Shown: in pieces, positions 1 through 6,718 of the stretch
Layout of the letters: each line of letters opens with the position of its first letter
How positions within the stretch are numbered: position 1 is the first letter of the stretch
Source: Acidobacteriota bacterium
GTDB lineage: Bacteria; Acidobacteriota; Vicinamibacteria; Vicinamibacterales; Fen-181
DNA length: 12,948 nucleotides
Direction: 5' to 3'
Assembly: GCA_021779795.1 (NCBI GenBank)
Contig: JAJXZZ010000034.1
Coordinates: forward strand, 1 to 12,948
Position numbers and translations under genes: made by a program
Notes under the pieces: model-generated
Databases searched by the model: none
Told to the model about the DNA's origin: nothing
Seen by the model: the letters and a program-made list of their open reading frames with translations, nothing else

Positions 1-63
1 GGCTCTGAAGCCTTGCTGTGACCGTAGCGGCTTGGCAGAGGTACCGCGGCCCAGGATCAACGG

Positions 64-89
64 AAAGAACAGGGCCTTCAGCCCTGTTC
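64..89 (-). terminator. Intrinsic terminator-like hairpin at the pcnB stop codon
   Basis: A perfect 9-bp inverted repeat (GAACAGGGC at 67-75, GCCCTGTTC at 81-89) with a 5-nt loop. On the minus strand the loop contains the pcnB TGA stop (78-80), and the 3' arm is followed by TTT (66-64). The stem is strong, but the U-tract is only three long, so termination efficiency is uncertain. The hairpin is clear; its role is inferred from position. Confidence 0.6.
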
Positions 90-1370
90 CGGGGGGACGG
101 GCCGCCGCCGCCGGCGCCTGCGCCGGCGGGCCGGCGGGCGCGCGGGCGGTTCGGGGAGCGACCCGCTCTCGGTCAGCTCGGTCATCAGCGAGCGCCAGCG
201 CGCGACCGCGTCGGGGGCGTCGCCGTGGACCTCGAGCCAGGTCAGCGCGTCGGCGAACGCGCCGCGCGCCAGCAGCGCGCGGGCCGAGCGCTGCGGGATG
301 TTCGGATCGCGGAGCCGCCGCTGCAGGGCGAGCAGGTGCGCCAGCCGCTCGACGTCGCGGCGCGCCACCGGCAGCGCGCCCAGCCAGGCCTCGCCCTCGG
401 CGGGCGTCGGCTGTCCGCCGGCGTGCGTGAAGCCGAGCGGCACGATCAGGCTGCCGAGCAGCACCGGGTTCGAGAACGCGTCGGGCGCCGCGCCGAAGCG
501 GGCGCGATAGGCGTCGAGCCGCGCGAGCGACTGCCACAGGGCGTCGTTCCCGGCCGCCCGCTGCAGCTCGGGCGTCACCGCCTCGAGCAGCCCCAGGTCC
601 GCCGCCTGGCGGAACACCGCCGCGCTCGATCCGCTGCGCAGGATCTTGTAGTACTCCTCGACCAGCCGCGCCGGCGAGCTGCGCGCGATCTCGCCGCGGT
701 TGCGGCCGATGGCCTCCACGACCGGCCGATCGACGGTGAAGCCGAGGCGTCCGGCGAACGCCACGGCGCGCAGCATCCGCACCGGGTCCTCGAGGAACCG
801 CTCGTCCGGATCGCCGATCGCCCGGATCACCCGCTCGCGCAGGTCGCGCAATCCGCCGACGTAGTCGATAATGGAGAACGTCGCGATGTCGTAGAAGAGC
901 GCGTTGATCGTGAAGTCGCGGCGGAAGGCGTCCTCTTCCGCCGTGCCGAACGTGTTGTCGCGGCGGATGAGCAGGTCGCGCGCGGCCCGCTCGCGCGCCT
1001 CATCGGAGAGGGGCGGGTGCCCGTCGCCGGGCGGCGGCTCGAGGTCGGCCGCGTCGGATGCCGGGATGTGGCGGCGGAACGTCGCCACCTCGACGATCTT
1101 CTCGCCGAACTTGACGTGCGCCAGGCGGAAGCGCCGGCCGATCACCCAGCAGTTGCGGAACAGCCGCTTCACCTGGTACGGATGCGCCGACGTGCCGATG
1201 TCGAAGTCCTTCGGCCGGCGCCCGAGCAGCAGGTCGCGCACGCTGCCGCCCACGAGGTAGGCGATGAACCCCGCGTCCTTGAGACGATAGAGCACCTTCA
1301 GCGCGTCGTGATCGATGTCGCGGCGCGAGAGCGGGTGCTCGGAGCGCGGGATGACGATCGGCTCCACCAT
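78..1370 (-). CDS. pcnB: Poly(A) polymerase I (PcnB), class II nucleotidyltransferase
   Basis: Predicted to add 3' poly(A) tails to RNA in the cytoplasm, promoting RNA decay. The 430 residues begin at ATG 1370. The nucleotidyltransferase head has GGSVRDLLLG (41-50), the catalytic DFD pair (D55, D57) and a likely third acid E94. RRDFTINALFYD (150-161) and the FLEDPVRMLRAV helix (192-203) follow. VIGRRFRLAHV (76-86) fits the motif separating bacterial poly(A) polymerases from CCA-adding enzymes. The C-terminus has nine consecutive arginines, like the basic RNA-binding tail of E. coli PcnB. The gene is divergent from the TPR-protein gene, with only 19 bp between start codons, and an extended -10 (TGATATAAT) lies so close that the mRNA would be nearly leaderless. 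A CCA-adding enzyme is the alternative; the signature and tail favour PcnB. Confidence 0.9.
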   Translation of the reverse strand: MVEPIVIPRSEHPLSRRDIDHDALKVLYRLKDAGFIAYLVGGSVRDLLLGRRPKDFDIGTSAHPYQVKRLFRNCWVIGRRFRLAHVKFGEKIVEVATFRRHIPASDAADLEPPPGDGHPPLSDEARERAARDLLIRRDNTFGTAEEDAFRRDFTINALFYDIATFSIIDYVGGLRDLRERVIRAIGDPDERFLEDPVRMLRAVAFAGRLGFTVDRPVVEAIGRNRGEIARSSPARLVEEYYKILRSGSSAAVFRQAADLGLLEAVTPELQRAAGNDALWQSLARLDAYRARFGAAPDAFSNPVLLGSLIVPLGFTHAGGQPTPAEGEAWLGALPVARRDVERLAHLLALQRRLRDPNIPQRSARALLARGAFADALTWLEVHGDAPDAVARWRSLMTELTESGSLPEPPARPPARRRRRRRRRPVPPEQG

Positions 1371-1379
1371 GGCGAGAGG

Positions 1380-1388
1380 ATTATATCA
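1380..1388 (-). promoter_or_regulatory. Extended -10 promoter element for pcnB
   Basis: On the minus strand this reads TGATATAAT, a perfect TATAAT preceded by TGN (extended -10). It is an isolated AT island in very GC-rich sequence. The best -35 candidate, TTGACG (1404-1399), is only 13 bp away, so recognition probably rests on the extended -10. Counting about 7 nt from the -10 puts the transcription start near 1373, only 2-3 nt before the ATG at 1370. The element is seen; the start site is inferred. Confidence 0.6.
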
Positions 1389-1389
1389 A

Positions 1390-2241
1390 ATGCCGGGCCG
1401 TCAACGCATACAAGTCCATGCTCTGCAAAGGGTTAGCGCACGCCTTTCGCTGGCGGCGCTCCTCGTGGCCCTGGTTTCGCTCCCCGCGGCGGCGCAAACC
1501 GGCCTCGACCCGGCCCGCGAGTTGTACAACCAGGGGCATTACCACGAAGCCATCGCGGCAGCCGGCCGCCTGCGCACGGAGGCCACCTCGGACGCCGCCG
1601 GCTTGCTCGTGGCGCGGTCGTACCTCGAGCTGTTCCGGAAGACGACGGACCGCGCCAACCTCGCCGCCGCCAGGCAGGCGCTGGCCGAGATCCACCCGGC
1701 CAGGCTGAGCGACGACGACAGGACCGACTACCTCATCGGCCTCGGGGAAGCCCTCTACCTCGACGACCAGTTCGGGCCGGCCGCGGCCATTTTCGAGAGC
1801 GCCCTCGGCAAGAGCCGCGAGCAGGGACCCCGCACGTTCGACCGGGTCTTCGACTGGTGGGCCACCTGCCTCGACCGGCAGGCGCAGTCCGGCGCGGCCG
1901 CCGACCGCGACGCGGTGTACCGGGCGGTGCACGACCGGGCCGCCGTCGAGCTGGAGCGCATGCCCGGATCCGCATCGGCCGCCTACTGGCTCGCGGCCTC
2001 GTGTCGCTACCTCGGCGACCTGACGGGGGCCTGGGATGCCGCCGTGGCCGCCTGGGTGCGCGCCCCGCTCACAGACGACGGGGGACGCGCGCTGCGTGCC
2101 GACGTGGACCAGCTGGTGCTCCAGGCGATCCTGCCCGAACGGGTCCGCCTGATGGCATCGGGCGACGCCGATCGCGAGCGCGTGGCCGCCGCGCTCCGCG
2201 CGGCGTGGGACGGCGTGAAGAAGGATTGGCCGAATCGGTAG
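1390..2241 (+). CDS. Secreted TPR-like repeat protein of unknown function
   Basis: 283 residues from ATG 1390, chosen because GAGAGGA (1374-1380) lies 9 nt upstream and a signal peptide follows directly. An upstream in-frame ATG at 1315 would run deep into pcnB. A basic N-terminus precedes a hydrophobic core (LSLAALLVALVSLPAAAQ) with likely cleavage near residue 37, so the mature protein should be periplasmic. The rest is helical with TPR-like pieces: a LYNQGHYHEAIAAAGRL unit near the N-terminus, then GEALYLDDQFGPAAAIFESAL, and a C-terminal CRYLGDLTGAWDAAVAAW unit. No catalytic motif was seen. TPR proteins usually scaffold other proteins; the partner here is unknown. It is divergent from pcnB and convergent with polA. 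Confidence 0.75.
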   Translation: MPGRQRIQVHALQRVSARLSLAALLVALVSLPAAAQTGLDPARELYNQGHYHEAIAAAGRLRTEATSDAAGLLVARSYLELFRKTTDRANLAAARQALAEIHPARLSDDDRTDYLIGLGEALYLDDQFGPAAAIFESALGKSREQGPRTFDRVFDWWATCLDRQAQSGAAADRDAVYRAVHDRAAVELERMPGSASAAYWLAASCRYLGDLTGAWDAAVAAWVRAPLTDDGGRALRADVDQLVLQAILPERVRLMASGDADRERVAAALRAAWDGVKKDWPNR

Positions 2242-2296
2242 GCCGGGCGGTCCGACTCGCCGCTCGCGGCGGTGCCGCGCGAATCACGCGTGACGC

Positions 2297-2324
2297 TGCC
2301 GCAGGTCGCGGGTCGCAAGTCGCA
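2297..2324 (+). repeat. Short GTCG-type heptad repeat downstream of polA
   Basis: Consecutive 7-bp units TGCCGCA, GGTCGCG, GGTCGCA and AGTCGCA lie in the 91-bp gap between the convergent TPR-protein and polA genes. The last three share RGTCGCR. The unit resembles the GTCG heptads at 12516-12665, suggesting one family of short tandem repeats. The rest of the gap holds small GC-rich hairpins (for example CGCGG/CCGCG at 2265-2279) without a U-tract. Confidence 0.5.
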
Positions 2325-2332
2325 AGCCGGCC

Positions 2333-5044
2333 CTACGGCTTCGCTTCCCGCCAGTCGTGGCCGGCGCCAACCTCGACCGTCAGGGGGACGGCGAGCGGGT
2401 AGGCGCCTTCCATCCCGGCCTTGACCAGGGCGACGACCGCGTCGGCCTCGGCCTCTGGCGCCTCGAACACCAGCTCGTCGTGGACGGTGAGGATCATCCG
2501 GGCGCGCCCGCCGGCCGCCCGGTGGCGGTCGAGCGCCCGCTCGACGTCGATCATCGCCCGCTTGAGGATGTCGGCGGCCGTCCCCTGGACGGGGAGGTTG
2601 ACCGCCGCGCGCTCGGCCGCGGCCCGCACCTGCCCGTTGCGGCTGGTGATCTCGGGCACCAGCCGCCTCCGGCCCGACAGCGTCCGCACGACGCCGGTCC
2701 GCCGGGCCTCCTCGAGCAGGCGGTCGATGAACTCGCGAACGCTGGGGAAGCCGGCGAAGTACGCGTCGATGAGTTCCTGCGCCGCCTGCTGCGACACGCC
2801 GATGTCCTTCGCCAGCGTGAAGGCGGTCTTCCCGTAGAGCAGCGCGTAGTTGATGATCTTGGCGCGGCGCCGCCGTTCGTGCGGGTCGAGGCCGCTCGCC
2901 TCGCCGAACACGCGCCGGGCGGTCTGGTCGTGGATGTCGTCGCCGCGGGTGAACGCCTCGACGAGCGCCCGATCGCCGGTCAGGTGGGCCAGCACGCGCA
3001 GCTCGATCTGCGAGTAGTCGGCCGAGACGAGCACGTGGCCCGGCTCGGCGACGAACGCCGCCCGGATCTCGCGCCCGAGCCCGGTGCGGATCGGGATGTT
3101 CTGCAGGTTCGGGTCGCTGCTGCTCAGGCGCCCCGTCGCCGCCACCGCCTGGTTGAAGCAGGTGTGGACGCGCCCGGTCTCGGGGTTGACCAGCTGCGGC
3201 AGCGCGTCCACGTACGTCCCCTTGAGCTTCTGCATGCCGCGCCACTCGAGGACCAGGCGCGGCAGCTCGTGCGCGACGGCCAGCTCCTCGAGCACCTCGA
3301 CGGCCGTTGACGCGGCGCCGGTCTTCCCGGTCTTCCGGCCGACCGGCAGCTTCAGCCGCTCGAACAGCACCTCGGAGAGCTGGGCGGGGGAGTTGACGTT
3401 GAACCGCCCGCCGGCCAGCTCGAAGATTCGCGTGCTGCGCGCCGTCAGCTCGCGCTCGAGCCGCTCGGACAGCCGCCCGAGCGCCGCCGCGTCCACCTTG
3501 ATGCCCGCCCGTTCGAGTCCGGCGAGCACCGGCACCAGCGGCAGCTCCAGGTCGCGGAGCACCGTCCCGAGGCCGTCGGCCTCGAGCTGCGGCGACAGGA
3601 TCCCCGAGAGCTGCCACGGCAGGTCGGCGCGCTCGCCCGCGAAGTCGAGCACCGCGGCCGGCGGCAGCTCGTCGAAGCCGAGCGCCCGGGCGCCGCGGCC
3701 GCGCACGTCCTCCTCGGCGATGGCGCGGTACTGGAGGTGCTCGATCGCGCACTGCTCGAGCGGGTGCGACGACCGCGTCGCGTCGAGCAGGTAGCTGGCG
3801 AGCATCGTGTCGAACGCGAACCCGCGCAACGTCACGCCGTGCCGCGCCAGCGCCACCGCGTCCGCCTTGAGATCGTGGCCGACCTTTTCCACCCGCTCGT
3901 CCTCGAGCACCGGGCGGAGCAGGGCGAGCGCCTGGCGGCGGTCGGGCTGCGGCCCCGAGTCGAGGGCGTGGTGCGCGAGCGGCACGTACCGCGCGCGCCG
4001 GTGGCCGGTCGAGACGGCCAGGCCGACCAGGTCGGCCCGCACGGCCGGCCCGGCGGCCGCGAGCGTCCGCAGGGCGAACCGTCCGGCCGAGGCCAGTTCG
4101 GCGGCGAGCGCGGCCACCTGGTCGAGCGTCTCGACGACCGCGTAGTCCCGCGCGACCGTGTCGGCCGTCGGCGCGAACTCGTTGAGCAGCGACCGGAACC
4201 CCAGCTGGCCGAACAGCTCGAAGCAAGCGGGGCCGTCCGGCCCCTTGTACCGGAGCGTGGCGATGTCCACCTCGACCGGCGCGTCGCGGCGGATCCGGGC
4301 CAGCTCGCGGCTCTGCCGCGCCAGGCCGGCGTGCGCGGCAAGGGCCTCGCGGTACTTCTTCTGCGAAACCTCCGCGGCGTGCTCCAGCACGCCGTCGAGC
4401 GACCCGAACGTCGTGACCAGCTCGCGCGCCCCCTTGTCGCCGATGCCGGGCACGCCGCTGATGTTGTCCACCGCGTCGCCGGTCAGCGCCAGCACGTCCA
4501 CCACCAGCTCCGGCGGCACGCCGAATTTCTCCGCGACGCCGGCCGCGTCGTACCAGGTGCCCTCGTCGCGCGGGTTGAAGACACGCACGCCGTCGCCGAC
4601 CAGCTGGAACATGTCCTTGTCGGCGGTGACGATCGCCACCTGGTAGCCCTCGCGCACCGCCCGCTCCGTCACGGTCCCGATCACGTCGTCGGCCTCGTAC
4701 CCCTGGCACGAGAGGACCGGGACGCCCAGCGCCTCGCAGGCGCGGTGCACGTACGGGATCTGCTCGGCCAGGTCGTCGGGCATCGGCGGCCGATTGGCCT
4801 TGTAGTCGGCGGCCATCTCGGACCTGAAGGTCGGGCCGGCCAGGTCGAAGGCGCACGCGACCAGGTCGGGGCGCTGGTCGGCCACCAGCTTGCGCAGCAT
4901 GGTGACGAACCCGTAGACGGCGCCCGTCGAACGGCCGTCGGGGCCGGTCAGGCCGCGGATCGCGTGGTAGGCGCGGTAGACCTGCGAGCTGCCGTCGATG
5001 AGGAACAGGACGGGCGACGATCGGGTCGGGCGTTCGGTGGTCAT
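2333..5044 (-). CDS. polA: DNA polymerase I with 5' nuclease domain and degenerate proofreading domain
   Basis: 903 residues from ATG 5044 (MTTERP); acts in Okazaki fragment processing and excision repair. Residues 10-290 form the 5' nuclease, with GYEADDVIGT (115-124), TADKD (140-144) and the H3TH motif GVPGIGDKGARELV (197-210). Residues 300-500 are the 3'-5' exonuclease fold, but the DxE of motif I is replaced (R326, L328) and the motif III Tyr/Asp are F468 and R472; only D395 and D474 survive, so proofreading is probably absent. The polymerase domain has motif A DYSQIELR (D676), the O-helix RRRAKIINYALLYG (725-738) and motif C TVHDE (D856). Y733 replaces E. coli Phe762. No clear Shine-Dalgarno precedes 5044; upstream in-frame starts overlap the divergent gene and lack PolA-like sequence. 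Confidence 0.97.
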   Translation of the reverse strand: MTTERPTRSSPVLFLIDGSSQVYRAYHAIRGLTGPDGRSTGAVYGFVTMLRKLVADQRPDLVACAFDLAGPTFRSEMAADYKANRPPMPDDLAEQIPYVHRACEALGVPVLSCQGYEADDVIGTVTERAVREGYQVAIVTADKDMFQLVGDGVRVFNPRDEGTWYDAAGVAEKFGVPPELVVDVLALTGDAVDNISGVPGIGDKGARELVTTFGSLDGVLEHAAEVSQKKYREALAAHAGLARQSRELARIRRDAPVEVDIATLRYKGPDGPACFELFGQLGFRSLLNEFAPTADTVARDYAVVETLDQVAALAAELASAGRFALRTLAAAGPAVRADLVGLAVSTGHRRARYVPLAHHALDSGPQPDRRQALALLRPVLEDERVEKVGHDLKADAVALARHGVTLRGFAFDTMLASYLLDATRSSHPLEQCAIEHLQYRAIAEEDVRGRGARALGFDELPPAAVLDFAGERADLPWQLSGILSPQLEADGLGTVLRDLELPLVPVLAGLERAGIKVDAAALGRLSERLERELTARSTRIFELAGGRFNVNSPAQLSEVLFERLKLPVGRKTGKTGAASTAVEVLEELAVAHELPRLVLEWRGMQKLKGTYVDALPQLVNPETGRVHTCFNQAVAATGRLSSSDPNLQNIPIRTGLGREIRAAFVAEPGHVLVSADYSQIELRVLAHLTGDRALVEAFTRGDDIHDQTARRVFGEASGLDPHERRRRAKIINYALLYGKTAFTLAKDIGVSQQAAQELIDAYFAGFPSVREFIDRLLEEARRTGVVRTLSGRRRLVPEITSRNGQVRAAAERAAVNLPVQGTAADILKRAMIDVERALDRHRAAGGRARMILTVHDELVFEAPEAEADAVVALVKAGMEGAYPLAVPLTVEVGAGHDWREAKP

Positions 5045-5080
5045 GAGTGAGGCCGAACCAGGCGTGGCGGGTGATGAGGG

Positions 5081-5090
5081 TATATTATCA
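5081..5090. promoter_or_regulatory. Shared AT island, probable bidirectional -10 for polA and the lipoprotein gene
   Basis: An isolated AT-rich decamer between divergent starts. On the plus strand it holds TATATT (5081-5086, five of six to TATAAT), giving a predicted start near 5093 and a leader of about 7 nt before ATG 5100. On the minus strand it reads TGATAATATA, a TGN plus TAATAT element, giving a leader of about 30 nt before polA. No good -35 was found on either strand. Assignment is by position and composition. Confidence 0.5.
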
Positions 5091-5099
5091 TTGGCCGTC

Positions 5100-5912
5100 A
5101 TGTTGAACGCGGGAACGCTGCGCCGATTCGTCGCGATTCGAGGCCTGTTTGCGGTCCTCGCCCTGGCGGTTGTGGCCTCCGGCTGCCGGACGCCGGAGTT
5201 CTTCAAGCAGTACGAGTACGAAGAGGACATCTACCTGTCGCTCGACGGGTCGGCGACCATCTACGTGAACGCGTCGCTGGCGTCGCTGGTGGCCCTGCGC
5301 GGCGTGAGCCTCGACCTGTCCCCGGCCGCGCGCTTCGATCGCAACCAGATTGCCGCCCTCTACGAGTCGCCCGGGGTGCGCGTCGTCCGCGTGAGCAGCT
5401 CGCGCCAGCACGGCCGCCGGTTCGTGTACGTGCGGCTCGAGGTGTCGGACATCCGCAAGCTGCCCTCCGACCCGATGTTCTCGTGGGCCACGATCCGCTT
5501 CGACCGGATGGGCAGCCTGTACCGGTTCCGCGAGGATCTGGGCAAGTCGGCCGACAAGCCCGTCGGCGACGTGGGCTGGACGGGGCGGGAGCTGGTGGGG
5601 TTCCGGCTGCACCTGCCGAGCAAGATTGTCTACCACAACGCGGGCCAGGGGAACCTGCTCCGCGGCAACATTCTCGTGTGGGACCAGTCCCTGGCCGACC
5701 GGCTCGAGGGCGTGCCGCTCGAGATGGAAGCGCGGATGGAGCCGACCTCCATCCTGTATTACACCCTCTGGCTGTTCATCGGCAGCGTGGCCGCCGCCTT
5801 CGCCGTGCTCGGCGGGATCATCTGGTGGGTGGTCAAGCGGAGCCGCGACCGGCTGGCGGATCCGGCGGCGTCGGGCGAATCGCCGCGACAGGGGACGAAC
5901 CCCGGCGCCTGA
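5100..5912 (+). CDS. Membrane lipoprotein with C-terminal transmembrane anchor, possibly LppM-like
   Basis: 270 residues from ATG 5100, chosen because the signal peptide (LRRFVAIRGLFAVLALAVVASGC) starts there and AT-rich promoter sequence lies just upstream. The lipobox ASGC places the lipidated cysteine at residue 29. A beta-rich extracytoplasmic region of about 185 residues follows, then one transmembrane helix (about 218-245, LWLFIGSVAAAFAVLGG) and a short basic tail. The layout and the GNILVW-type motif just before the helix recall the LppM/DUF3153 lipoproteins; this is recollection of family style and was not searched. Lipid at one end and a helix at the other should keep both ends in one membrane, presumably the inner. 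It is convergent with the Spy/CpxP-like gene. Function is unknown. Confidence 0.72.
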   Translation: MLNAGTLRRFVAIRGLFAVLALAVVASGCRTPEFFKQYEYEEDIYLSLDGSATIYVNASLASLVALRGVSLDLSPAARFDRNQIAALYESPGVRVVRVSSSRQHGRRFVYVRLEVSDIRKLPSDPMFSWATIRFDRMGSLYRFREDLGKSADKPVGDVGWTGRELVGFRLHLPSKIVYHNAGQGNLLRGNILVWDQSLADRLEGVPLEMEARMEPTSILYYTLWLFIGSVAAAFAVLGGIIWWVVKRSRDRLADPAASGESPRQGTNPGA

Positions 5913-5938
5913 CCCGGCCGATCGGCGCGGGCGCAGGC

Positions 5939-5952
5939 CGGGATTCGTCCCG
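5939..5952. terminator. Possible terminator hairpin between convergent genes
   Basis: CGGGA-TTCG-TCCCG forms a 5-bp stem with a TTCG tetraloop in the 63-bp gap between the convergent lipoprotein and Spy/CpxP-like genes. No U-tract follows on either strand. The 3' arm can also pair with GGGACGAA (5892-5899) at the end of the lipoprotein gene, so the fold is not unique. Weak support. Confidence 0.25.
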
Positions 5953-5975
5953 ATCCCCTCGTGGCGACGCGAGAC

Positions 5976-6551
5976 TTACAGCCCCGGGCCCTTGCGCCAC
6001 GCCGCCTGGCACTGCTGCATGCGCTGCTGCATCTGCTGCTGCAGCTCCTTGGCCTTGGCCTGCTGCTCGGGCGTCAGGACGGCGAACACCTGGGCGCGGA
6101 CCGTCGCGCGCAGGACGTCCATGTTGGCCTGCGCCGCCGCCACGTCGGCGGCCCTGGCGCGGATGGTCTGCTCGTCGGCGCCGCCCATGATGGCGGCGTT
6201 CAGCGCCTGGCGCGCCGGCCGCATCTTCGCCGCCAGCGCCTGGACGTCAGCCTTGTGGCCCTGGATGATCCCCTGGACCTGCGTCTTCTGCTGGTCCGAG
6301 AGGCCGAGCCGCCCCAGGAACATCCGGGCCCCGGCCAACGGGCCGCCGGCCCGCATGCCGCGCTGGCCCATCATGCCGCGGCCGCCCATCATGCGGCCCT
6401 GGCCGCCCATCATCTTGCACTGGCCCTGTCCACCCTGGCCGGGCGGCGGCGGGGGCTGCTGCGCGTAGCTCACGCCGGCGGCCACCAGGCCGATGGCGCC
6501 GGCCGCCATCGCGATCCCCACGAGCCCACGAACCTTGCTATTCTTTGTCAT
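5976..6551 (-). CDS. Spy/CpxP-family periplasmic protein with Met-rich N-terminus
   Basis: 191 residues from ATG 6551, with a strong Shine-Dalgarno (GGAGG) 5 nt upstream. The signal peptide (1-30) ends in GVSYA before QQPPPPP. Residues 40-66 are a low-complexity Gly/Met/Gln stretch with paired Met (MMGGQGRMMGG) and Cys45, which could bind a soft metal. The helical Spy/CpxP core carries two LTxxQ-type motifs, LGLSDQQ (82-88) and VLTPEQQ (158-164), and ends in a Gln/Met-rich helix with Cys181. Known relatives (Spy, CpxP, ZraP) are periplasmic chaperones or modulators of envelope-stress sensors. It is divergent from an OmpR-type regulator and kinase, as cpxP is from cpxRA, and phased regulator-like boxes lie in its promoter. 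Feedback on the neighbouring kinase is inference. Confidence 0.85.
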   Translation of the reverse strand: MTKNSKVRGLVGIAMAAGAIGLVAAGVSYAQQPPPPPGQGGQGQCKMMGGQGRMMGGRGMMGQRGMRAGGPLAGARMFLGRLGLSDQQKTQVQGIIQGHKADVQALAAKMRPARQALNAAIMGGADEQTIRARAADVAAAQANMDVLRATVRAQVFAVLTPEQQAKAKELQQQMQQRMQQCQAAWRKGPGL

Positions 6552-6581
6552 TGCATCCTCCCACAGCGTGACCGTTCTGCA

Positions 6582-6587
6582 GTGATA
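6582..6587 (-). promoter_or_regulatory. Candidate -10 for the Spy/CpxP-like gene
   Basis: On the minus strand this reads TATCAC (four of six to consensus). It lies 12 nt downstream of the last heptamer of the phased boxes and about 30 bp before the start codon, giving a predicted leader near 24 nt. No separate -35 is evident: that position falls inside the boxes, as at activator-dependent Pho-box promoters. Confidence 0.35.
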
Positions 6588-6597
6588 GACAAACGGT

Positions 6598-6641
6598 TCG
6601 TGGCGAGGCCGTGACGAACCCGTGAAACAAGTGTGACAGCG
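6598..6641. promoter_or_regulatory. Four 11-bp-phased direct repeats, probable OmpR/PhoB-family operator
   Basis: Four consecutive 11-bp units carry GTGGC (6600), GTGAC (6611), GTGAA (6622) and GTGAC (6633), spaced exactly 11 bp. On the minus strand the heptamers are CTGTCAC, GTTTCAC, TCGTCAC and TCGCCAC, each separated by 4 bp: the heptamer-plus-4 layout of Pho boxes, with the first matching the known CTGTCA core. One helical turn per unit suits tandem binding of an OmpR/PhoB dimer. The boxes lie 46 bp before the Spy/CpxP start and 77 bp before the regulator start. An inverted repeat (GGTTCGT 6595-6601, ACGAACC 6614-6620) overlaps and is an alternative reading. Confidence 0.6.
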
Positions 6642-6718
6642 CGAAAGCCGGGTCTCCGGGGCGTCGAAACCGGGCGATGATGATCGCGCGCCGGCGCGGT
6701 CGGATCGGGGGTCTGACC

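Noticed and set aside
1..63. Search for a gene end or tRNA at the left edge
   Set aside because: No tRNA-like fold or recognisable coding sequence; too short to judge.
18..1436. Long open frame antisense to pcnB (472 codons)
   Set aside because: Arg/Ala/Gly-rich low-complexity translation with no domain; a by-product of high GC opposite a clear PcnB.
2265..2279. CGCGG/CCGCG hairpin as bidirectional terminator between the TPR-protein gene and polA
   Set aside because: The 5-bp stem competes with an overlapping GCCGC/GCGGC pairing and has no U-tract; such hairpins are expected by chance at this GC content.
2007..4856. 949-codon open frame on the minus strand overlapping polA in another frame
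   Set aside because: The translation is mostly R/A/G/P with no motif, while the neighbouring frame is unmistakable DNA polymerase I.
3737..5050. 437-codon open frame antisense to polA
   Set aside because: Low-complexity translation; shadow of the polA reading frame.
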